15,993 nucleotides of DNA from Thermoflexales bacterium (GTDB lineage Bacteria; Chloroflexota; Anaerolineae; Fen-1058): NCBI GenBank assembly GCA_016931085.1, contig JAFGFO010000141.1:1-15993 (forward strand). Direction: 5' to 3'. The position numbers and the translations under genes are program-made. The notes under the pieces were generated by a model. The model had not been told where the DNA came from and did no database searches. It saw only the letters and a program-made list of their open reading frames with translations. Shown here piece after piece: positions 7,901 through 12,269 of the stretch (position 1 is its first letter; every line of letters begins with the position of its first letter).

Positions 7901-9263
7901 GACTGCCGCAACTGATCTGCCAGGTGCTCGTCGCGGGCAAGGTGGTGTTGATGTGCCAATTCAGGCGAATGGCTCTATCGGCTGGTGCACCCACCAGCGC
8001 CAGACTTTTGTCTATCCTCTCTGTGCTGATCAGAGGGTGAGGATACGTATAAGGCGTATAGCTAAAGCCATCCAGTCCTGGCGAAGGCGCGCGGAGGAAA
8101 TAATCCCGGCCTTCCTGGACGAGTTGCTGGACTGTTGAGCCGTAAACACCCACAGTCGTCGTGACGTTCTCCACGGCATTGCCCCAGATATAATAATCGT
8201 GGACTTGATCCAGGGCCGGATACGTGGTCGTTGTGGTATCGAGCGCAAACAGTACAGCGTATTCAAAGTTCCTTATGGTGTTGCTAAAAACCACGCCCCC
8301 GCCAGCCTTGGGCATGATAGCGCACATGTTGGGTTTTGTTCGTGGGAACAGATCTTCTATGAGGTTATGATAGATCTCCAGGCAGCGCGTGCCGCGTTCA
8401 GAAGTATAAAGGTTGGGACCATGGGCACTGAGGGGAAACGCGTACTCGTTATCGATAGCCCGAAATGTATTGTAACGAGCGACGTAATGCCCTCCGCCAA
8501 ACGATGCGGTTGGGCGTGGCAAGTCTATAAAGGTATTGTCCTCGATAAAAACCGCTTCGCCGGTGCCCAGGTTTGTCAGCCGCTCGTCCCCTTCCCAGTA
8601 AGCTTGTACAGTAATTCCACGGGCTGAACCGTACGGCATATCCCCTTTTTGCAGCAGGCAATGATCAACGACCCCGACCGGGTTGGGATAGCCGGCGGCC
8701 GCTTTGATAGATATGGCGTTGGCAAAGCCCTCGAACTGGCAGTGATCGATCCTAAAATCTCGAACGCTGCCCAAGGCTATCGCGCTCATTGAGTTATCAA
8801 AGCCAGCGTTTGTGATCCATCCTACGAAGGATATGCCAGAAATCCTCAACGCCTCACTATAGACGCCATAATGATTCACGTCGAACATCGCTGACGTGTA
8901 TGTAATGACTTGGAGGATCGTTTTGCCTGGGCCGGCCCCAATCATATCGACGCCGCCGGGTATCGCCAAATAATCGTCGTCCTCTCCCCATACAAACCTG
9001 CCTTCAGGCACGCGGACCTGGCCCCCGCCGGCTGCGTGGACAGTATTGATGGCTCGCTGTAGATCGTTAAAAGACCCGCTGGCCGCGATCACCAGCGCAT
9101 CGCCAGCGGAATCTGGCCCAAGAGCTTGTTGGCTGGCTGCGGCTGGCGCCGATTCAGCCGCGGTCTGAGTGCTCGGGGGCAAAGGGACATCCTGGGCGTG
9201 CGCCTGGCTTGCCGCCAGCAAGCTCAGTCCAAGCGCCAGTCCGAATAATTGCCACGGTTTCAT
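1908..9263 (-). CDS. Giant secreted multidomain protein: beta-helices, FG-GAP propeller, C11 (clostripain-type) peptidase, cohesin-dockerin-cohesin
   Basis: I start at the ATG at 9263 (2451 aa) because GGAGG (9269-9273) sits five bases upstream and the signal peptide MKPWQLFGLALGLSLLAASQ begins there. The ATG at 9317 would add residues encoded by a palindrome. Approximate domains: beta-helix 42-412; FN3 417-507; beta-helix 512-879; FN3 885-972; Big_5-like 975-1076; seven FG-GAP repeats 1082-1448; DUF11-like 1455-1567; C11 peptidase 1574-1962; FN3 1982-2074; cohesin-like 2076-2216; dockerin 2218-2282; cohesin-like 2302-2430; C-terminal tail IYLPVVIK 2439-2446. The clostripain dyad is intact: His1690 in GHGDGW and Cys1751 in LDACLMG. 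It probably acts outside the cell, tethered by its tail and/or cohesin-dockerin contacts. The peptidase call is strong; substrate and partners are unknown. A promoter lies just upstream. Confidence 0.9.
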   Translation of the reverse strand: MKPWQLFGLALGLSLLAASQAHAQDVPLPPSTQTAAESAPAAASQQALGPDSAGDALVIAASGSFNDLQRAINTVHAAGGGQVRVPEGRFVWGEDDDYLAIPGGVDMIGAGPGKTILQVITYTSAMFDVNHYGVYSEALRISGISFVGWITNAGFDNSMSAIALGSVRDFRIDHCQFEGFANAISIKAAAGYPNPVGVVDHCLLQKGDMPYGSARGITVQAYWEGDERLTNLGTGEAVFIEDNTFIDLPRPTASFGGGHYVARYNTFRAIDNEYAFPLSAHGPNLYTSERGTRCLEIYHNLIEDLFPRTKPNMCAIMPKAGGGVVFSNTIRNFEYAVLFALDTTTTTYPALDQVHDYYIWGNAVENVTTTVGVYGSTVQQLVQEGRDYFLRAPSPGLDGFSYTPYTYPHPLISTERIDKSLALVGAPADRAIRLNWHINTTLPATSTWQISCGSPAAPPYPLVTAIVSSTRAYTLAGLLNDAAYTVTLTAVGAIPPLSATVHVTPTESARFGPMIAALSCSDVDIQAAVDQVLAAGGGTVHIPAGECVIDDPIVFVLGEGETLIIRGAGVDKTILTNGTSGQFVQTCGSGELIRFTGITFRTAGDLMRSSSIRLTAPKNFRIDHCSFAGNWYGGISLFQAAKGLIDHNEFINPDPLVSSYGIVLNSYYQASGTSDAEFWGSNWDAARKQDLGTENALFVEDNTFSDLTSSVVASWASFAKATVRHNSFYANNSYTQLKFRSGAYFNEVYDNTFINTGQGKACEFHTGGVAFNNRFVRLAAFGDIAAYDTYAGYNYPADTIPNNLYLWNNTGEDGAYSSDTLGFDSGYAWSIRTTTGVAGETGGSTGHLPLNEGDEIFTRAPQAGDEIYPYIPYEYPHPLTREQAQDLLLYAAPADQAIDLTWDVNTTLPATSTWRISYYSQAVTSPTSITSIISPTRAYTLRGLSNHSWYTVTLGAMLGARPILSATERAMPTDIFAHVVAVQPENAAHTAAPNAHVSVLFRLPVSAASVSSRTFTVRGSQTGDYTGVYSVTGQSVTFDAARDFRPGEEVMVSLSGGMRATSGLTLTPHAWGFRISVGGGGDLFVSSGQNLGAWSSHSVALGDLDGDNDLDAFVGHGADGEGQPNKVWLNNGTASFTDSGQGLGSSDTRAVALGDVDGDGDLDAWVGNYGQPAQVWLNDGGAQGGTPGHFTSSGQALGSSYASQVALADLDNDGDLDAFVAHRDGAQIWLNDGGAQGGTSSHFTDSGQLMAGSNTTCTALGDLDGDGDLDAFVGRDGQPDRVWLNDGGVQGGTPGHFTDGGQGLGSSNTRAVALGDVDGDGDLDAWVGNYGQPGQVWLNDGGAQGGAPGHFTDSGQGLGSSNTRAVALGDVDGDGDLDAWVGNYGQPGQVWLNDGGAQGGAPGHFTCLGQALGQSSTESVAMGDLDGDGDLDVFAGNGGDQPDVIWLNVDSAPGVLNLAKTVSSPTARPGDTLTYQVVLNATAGTVTANLTDTLPAGLTHVPGSVRGGASYEKGQVRYTGPVTPGSAVLISYQATVDASVASGSFLYNTVVVTGGGKRLERSAVVAVPDTGFDQTLVLIAAGGDNDMSDSMLQLINTAEKSAGNSHAVVLVQLDGPGDGDSYVYRLQEDDGDESCPNYSNPTCDGRYVWGHTIWPWGEDNGSPYSLAEFLKGALQSWPNARQVVLSLVGHGDGWYPDALPGQPSQHDTQAGGLLWDKNPSNSLSTRELSQALYWSKQATGRGIDLLFLDACLMGASEVAYALRGEARYLLASESEKWAALPYDLHLNAIDAVKGAREIGQAWLQNELYALVEDGYPLTYALLDLGQMEAVQTAEEELAAALAATLPGERAAIEAAWMSSACFDSNQDGAIGPQDYACDVKLVAEQIELQFSGHVTVVNAAQAVQNAVAKAVVSEAHSGGVPWKYPAQSWEWGELGGLSQYLPLRLDNWKRGYYPAGARRALLDAYWNAAPPTCPPDCSPLPDPRLAAISAQARAGRGTIRVNWLLQAPIANMAGYELYRVLDGGNRSLITTTLSSQYNDGEAGLVPGTRYCYQVDAVDGGGGVTGQSNVTCARFGEVTLWIPEQAARPADRGVGVPVNLDNGDGLCPVAFGATIVYDPAVVTPTGQVLPTIYTPGYVFMANVEKPGWVKVVSIGQCQALSGPGSLFHVLFDVVGNEGGASPLNFVVGITNTYLYDRDDLLTPVTLNLQGGSLRVQSLYSPGNVNGDGVVNAVDAYVALEISAGRITAIPQQQVACDMNGDRECDSADVTLILNMAVCGRVNCGARPGSAAGRLVAPGASPLEPVSLSIGPLSGSRGQLVQVPVQIANGTEFAGGDFAFTFDAETLTAGEAKLAALGSGFILATALRPGMVRVALASTKPITDDGVLFTLQFLIENEPGAPVNFATARLHDAYGRDLEASALHRTIELHGSGMPSLVHRIYLPVVIKSGGQK
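1974..3038 (-). other. Cohesin-like / dockerin type I / cohesin-like segment of the giant protein
   Basis: The first cohesin-like domain (3038-2616) shows GVGVPVNLDNG, ATIVYDPAVV, G.LFHVLFDVVG and a closing GGSLRVQ. The dockerin (2612-2418) has two Ca2+ loops: NVNGDGVVNAVD and DMNGDRECDSAD, with acidic or Asn ligands at positions 1, 3, 5, 9 and 12. The second cohesin-like domain (2360-1974) shows GQLVQVPVQIANG, GGDFAFTFDAETL and DGVLFTLQFLIENE. In cellulosomes these domains are partners on different proteins. Having both on one chain suggests an adaptor or self-assembling scaffold, which is inference. Confidence 0.8.
3378..4544 (-). other. Peptidase C11 (clostripain-like) domain inside the giant protein
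   Basis: Family C11 enzymes are caspase-fold cysteine peptidases, usually Arg/Lys-specific and often Ca2+-dependent and self-processing. The expected landmarks are present in order: LVLIAAGGDNDMSD (first strand and acidic loop), VVLSLVGHGDGW with the catalytic His codon at 4194-4196, and IDLLFLDACLMG with the catalytic Cys codon at 4011-4013, followed by SES(E)KW and LPYDLHL. About 390 residues is a typical length for the domain. Residues 1863-1874 (D-S-N-Q-D-G-A-I-G-P-Q-D) form an EF-hand-like Ca2+ loop near its C-terminal side. Confidence 0.85.
4925..6014 (-). repeat. Seven FG-GAP/VCBS repeats, tandem at about 162 bases
   Basis: The motif (L/M)(G/A)D(L/V)D(G/N)D.DLD.(F/W)(V/A)(G/A) occurs seven times and supplies a DxDxDGxxD calcium loop each time. 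At DNA level the units are in phase: the GTGAAATGGCCGGGCGCCCC-type segment starts at 5047, 5209, 5371, 5533, 5692 and 5854, steps of 162, 162, 162, 159 and 162 bases. Units around 5047-5370 are nearly identical, while the outer units are more diverged. Seven repeats equals one integrin-alpha-like seven-bladed propeller. Confidence 0.9.
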
Positions 9264-9268
9264 GTCGA

Positions 9269-9273
9269 CCTCC
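9269..9273 (-). promoter_or_regulatory. Ribosome binding site that fixes the giant protein's start at 9263
   Basis: On the minus strand GGAGG is followed by five bases and ATG (9263-9261), directly before a textbook signal peptide. The in-frame ATG further upstream (9317) falls inside or beside the 33-base palindrome and lacks a comparable site, so the shorter protein is preferred. Confidence 0.75.
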
Positions 9274-9286
9274 GCTTCGAAAATCC

Positions 9287-9319
9287 AGGTGCAACGCACC
9301 TTAAAGGTGCGTTGCACCT
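9287..9319. repeat. Perfect 33-base palindrome (16-base arms) in the giant gene's leader
   Basis: The arms AGGTGCAACGCACCTT and AAGGTGCGTTGCACCT are perfect reverse complements around a single central base. In RNA this gives a stable stem of about 14 pairs. It lies between the promoter (-10 at 9379-9384) and the ribosome binding site (9269-9273). On the transcribed strand the second arm is followed by TGGATTTT, a weak T-run. It could be a REP-like dispersed repeat, an attenuator or a leader-stabilising hairpin; the sequence alone does not decide. Confidence 0.85.
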
Positions 9320-9378
9320 ACGCCTCTCGCATTTTCACCGTCGGTATAGTACCTACACGCGACGTCTATTGTTGGGTC

Positions 9379-9407
9379 ATTATACCCATATTTTCGCCCT
9401 TTAACAA
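9379..9407 (-). promoter_or_regulatory. Sigma70-type promoter for the giant protein gene
   Basis: On the minus strand TTGTTA (9407-9402) is separated by exactly 17 bases from a consensus TATAAT (9384-9379). It lies in the 96-base stretch just after the stop of the upstream 933-aa gene. Transcription would start near 9372 and leave a leader of about 110 bases containing the palindrome. The giant gene can thus be transcribed separately from the three upstream genes. Confidence 0.7.
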
Positions 9408-9415
9408 AATGATGT

Positions 9416-12217
9416 CTAAAATCCTCTCATCACGAGCGGCAGGTACACCGAGATGCCGGTGGGCATCACGCGCACCGTGGCACTCAGCAAGGGGTCGGTG
9501 CCGATGGCAGTCAGCGTGACGGTGTACCAGGTGTTGTTGATCAGCCCATCCAGGACGTAGGAGCGCGTGGTGCTGATGATGCCGGTGATGGCCGGGTACA
9601 AGCTGCCGTTGGTATAATAGGCAATCTGCCAGGTAGAAGTCGCCGGCAAGGTGCCCGTAAAGCTCCAGCTCAGGTGAATCGCCCCATTGGCCGGCGTGCC
9701 CGTCAGCGTCAAGTTGGGGGCGGCGGGGACGCTATCCGGGTCTGCAATCAAAAAGTGAGAAAAGCCGGGCGTGTACCCCCGGGCATAGCGATAGTCGCCA
9801 ACCGGCTGCAACGTATCCCTGGGAGCGAATTTCTCATCCAGCTTGACCCAGTGGGGGGCAACGTAACGAAAGACGCTCTTCATAGTGGCTTCGTTCAACT
9901 CGCTGTCGAGCGCCCACAGGCGCACGGCGGCCTCCAGGTCGTGTTCAGCCTCGATCTCGAAACAGCGCCGGGCATAGGCGGAAAAGCCACTCGCCGCCGG
10001 GCAGCTTTCGCCGTCGGCTAGCGTGTGCAGTGTGACCGTGACCGCCCCCAGCGCTACCTCTTCGGTCGTGGTGATGGTCACACCCCGGTAGTGCACCCCG
10101 TCGCCGCCATCGCTGAGCTGGAGAAAGCCCACACGGCCACCCGCACCCACCGGGCGCGTCTGCCGCAGCGTGCCCCGGTTGACCACACCGCTAGTCACAG
10201 TGAGTGTCAGGCCATCGGGGATGACCAGCGTCCCCCCGTGCTCGACCAGCAAGCTGTTGCACTGGGCGTCCGCGTCCAGGCTGACCGCGTCGCCAGCGCT
10301 GACGACGACGTCGTCGTCCCGCCCGGGCGCGGCGTCACCCTCCCAGGTGCTGGCCGTGCTCCAATCCCCGCTCTGAGCCGAGGGGCGAGAGATGCCAGTC
10401 CTCACGTGCAGATTGCCGTGATTGACGATGCCCTGTGTGGCGTTGAGCGTCACGCCGGTCGCGATGACGAGCGTCCCGCCAGGCTCGACGACCAGGCTGT
10501 AGCAGGCGGCATCCGCCGTCAAGGTGACGACGTCGCCCAGGCGGATGACGACGATGTCGTCGGGGCCGGGCACAACGCCGCCAGCCCAGGCGCCGGCTGC
10601 GCTCCAGTCGCCGCTGCCGCCCGAGAGGCGGGTGGGGCCGGCCATCACGTGCAGCGTGTCGCTCAGGAAGGGCGTGCCGTCCAACAGGGCGTACAGCGTG
10701 ACGGTGTAGGTGCTATAGCTGCTCAGCCCGGTCAAGGTGAGGGCGCGGGTCAGGCTGAACGGGTCGGTCACGCTGAGGGCAGAAGCCGGCGCCTGGCTGT
10801 AATAGTCAATCCGCCAGGTGGTTGCCGGTGGCAAGCTGTAAACCATGCCGGTCTCCCAGCTCAAGCCCAACGCCTGGTCGGCCGGGTAGGCGCTCAGCCT
10901 CACGTCCTTGGTCAGTGGGTGAGGGTAGGTGTAAGGTCTGTAGGTGAAGCCATCCTGTTCTTGAGAAGGCGCGCGCACAAAGAAATCCCGATCTTTTTGA
11001 ATCAGGATGCCCGACTTGTTGCTGTACAACAATATACCGCTTACGACACTTCGATCCGGATTACTCGTGTTATCTTCATAATCCGGGTGGGTTGGGTCGT
11101 ACTTGGGATCAATCATATCAATCAGCGTGTTATCCCAGAGCCATACATCGTGAGGCTGATCCAGGGTTGGATAGACGCCGGCCGTCACGTTATAGCCTTG
11201 CGTGTCTGACGTAAACATGGCGTAATGGGAGTATCTTTTTATGGTGTTGTTGAAAATGACACCGCCTCCAGCCCGCAGTCCAATCGCTGCCCATGCGGTA
11301 TTTACTGGCAACTGGCCGCTATCGATATAGTTCCCATAGACTTCGGTGGCTCGAGCGCCTCGATCGCAGCACCCAAAGCCTGGGCCGTGGGCATCGATTT
11401 TGACGCTGTTGGTGATTACAGAATTGCGCAGCACGTAATGGCCGCCATCAAAAGAGGCGCCAGGGTGTCCCATTCTTATCAACGTACAATCCTCGATAAA
11501 GATCGCCTCACCCGAGCCCAGCTTCATGTCGGCTTCCCATACCCTGGTATCATACACGCCATACACAGTGCTCCTGTCTTTGGCGTCGAAGATACAATGA
11601 TCGACCACACCGCGAGATTGAGGGAAGCCTTCTGGCGAACGCACATTAATGTTGTACTGGATGCGCTCGAAATAGCAGTGATCGATGCGGAAATCGACCA
11701 CGCCATTGATCTGTATGCCGCCAGAAGTGTACGAGCCGCTCTCTGGCGGCAAGCCATAAAACGAGATGCCCGAAATCCTAAACCCGGCGTTGTATCGCCC
11801 CCAGTGGTTGATGTCAAAGAACGTCGAGCCATCTGAGCGCAGGATCGTCTTGCCCACGCCTTGCCCCATGATGTTGATCCTCCCCGACAACTCGTTCGCA
11901 GGTATTGAACCGACCGTGGTGAGAAACTGGGCGTCACACTCGGGCAAATAGATCGTCCCACCGCCGATCGGCCGCAGGGTATTGACGGCGGTCTGGATGT
12001 CGTCCGAGATGTCAGCCGGGTCGCACGCCACGTAGACCTCGTTGGCGACAGCCAGGTCTGTGTTGGCGTTCTCTTCCTCCACCAACGCCGTCGTGGGCGC
12101 AGCCCACGACGGTACTTGCCCTGGCGCTCGACCGTCAGCAGCAACATACGCCGTCCCTTGCCCCAAGGCAAGCAGGCCGAGTACAAAAGCCAGTTTGATC
12201 AAGTGGTGCATTTTCAT
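9416..12217 (-). CDS. Secreted beta-helix protein with FN3 and two G8-like modules, LPLVM tail
   Basis: The protein has 933 aa. AAGGAG (12226-12231) lies eight bases before the ATG, and residues 1-27 form a signal peptide (KLAFVLGLLALGQG core). Residues about 60-435 form a right-handed parallel beta-helix of the pectate-lyase-like type: GGGTIYLP entry, GQGVGKTIL, FRIDHCYFE, GEAIFIEDCTL, GGGVIFNNTI and closing YTYPHPL. Then come FN3 (436-527), two consecutive G8-like modules (528-608 and 613-690, SGDWS.A..W.G...PG..D.VVV), a further beta domain ending TPGFSHFLIA (690-830), a second FN3 (832-919) and the tail VYLPLVMR (924-931). No catalytic residues of a known polysaccharide lyase are evident, so an adhesive, glycan-binding or structural role is as likely as an enzymatic one. 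It sits 52 bases after the preceding gene, probably in one operon. Confidence 0.88.
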   Translation of the reverse strand: MKMHHLIKLAFVLGLLALGQGTAYVAADGRAPGQVPSWAAPTTALVEEENANTDLAVANEVYVACDPADISDDIQTAVNTLRPIGGGTIYLPECDAQFLTTVGSIPANELSGRINIMGQGVGKTILRSDGSTFFDINHWGRYNAGFRISGISFYGLPPESGSYTSGGIQINGVVDFRIDHCYFERIQYNINVRSPEGFPQSRGVVDHCIFDAKDRSTVYGVYDTRVWEADMKLGSGEAIFIEDCTLIRMGHPGASFDGGHYVLRNSVITNSVKIDAHGPGFGCCDRGARATEVYGNYIDSGQLPVNTAWAAIGLRAGGGVIFNNTIKRYSHYAMFTSDTQGYNVTAGVYPTLDQPHDVWLWDNTLIDMIDPKYDPTHPDYEDNTSNPDRSVVSGILLYSNKSGILIQKDRDFFVRAPSQEQDGFTYRPYTYPHPLTKDVRLSAYPADQALGLSWETGMVYSLPPATTWRIDYYSQAPASALSVTDPFSLTRALTLTGLSSYSTYTVTLYALLDGTPFLSDTLHVMAGPTRLSGGSGDWSAAGAWAGGVVPGPDDIVVIRLGDVVTLTADAACYSLVVEPGGTLVIATGVTLNATQGIVNHGNLHVRTGISRPSAQSGDWSTASTWEGDAAPGRDDDVVVSAGDAVSLDADAQCNSLLVEHGGTLVIPDGLTLTVTSGVVNRGTLRQTRPVGAGGRVGFLQLSDGGDGVHYRGVTITTTEEVALGAVTVTLHTLADGESCPAASGFSAYARRCFEIEAEHDLEAAVRLWALDSELNEATMKSVFRYVAPHWVKLDEKFAPRDTLQPVGDYRYARGYTPGFSHFLIADPDSVPAAPNLTLTGTPANGAIHLSWSFTGTLPATSTWQIAYYTNGSLYPAITGIISTTRSYVLDGLINNTWYTVTLTAIGTDPLLSATVRVMPTGISVYLPLVMRGF
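9436..9660 (-). repeat. Direct repeat: terminal FN3 cassette and tail, copy in the 933-aa protein
   Basis: This matches 15216-15440 without indels at a constant offset of 5780 bases, including long identical runs such as AGGTACACCGAGATGCCGGT and ATGCCGGTGATGGCCGGGTA. Both encode YPAITGI, YTVTLTAIGTDPLLSATVRV and PTGISVYLPL. It is the best conserved pair among six copies of the same FN3 type in the window. Confidence 0.88.
10148..10636 (-). repeat. Tandem pair of G8-like modules
   Basis: The two adjacent units in the 933-aa protein (10394-10636 and 10148-10381) share SGDWS, PG.DD(I/D)VV, G(D)(V/A)V.L.ADA.C.SL(V)VE.GGTLVI..G.TL and (V)N(R/H)G.L. One related unit occurs in the neighbouring 971-aa protein (12816-13058). 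The G8 label is by resemblance of the W..A..W.....P...D.V.I...V.L pattern and is uncertain. Confidence 0.6.
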
Positions 12218-12269
12218 CGTACTGTCTCCTTATAAAGCACTCGTGTGTCCTAATTCCAACAGCCCCTCA

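Noticed and set aside
9264..9317. N-terminal extension of the giant protein to the ATG at 9317
   Set aside because: The extra 18 residues are encoded by the palindrome and would bury the signal peptide. The GGAGG before 9263 gives a much better start.
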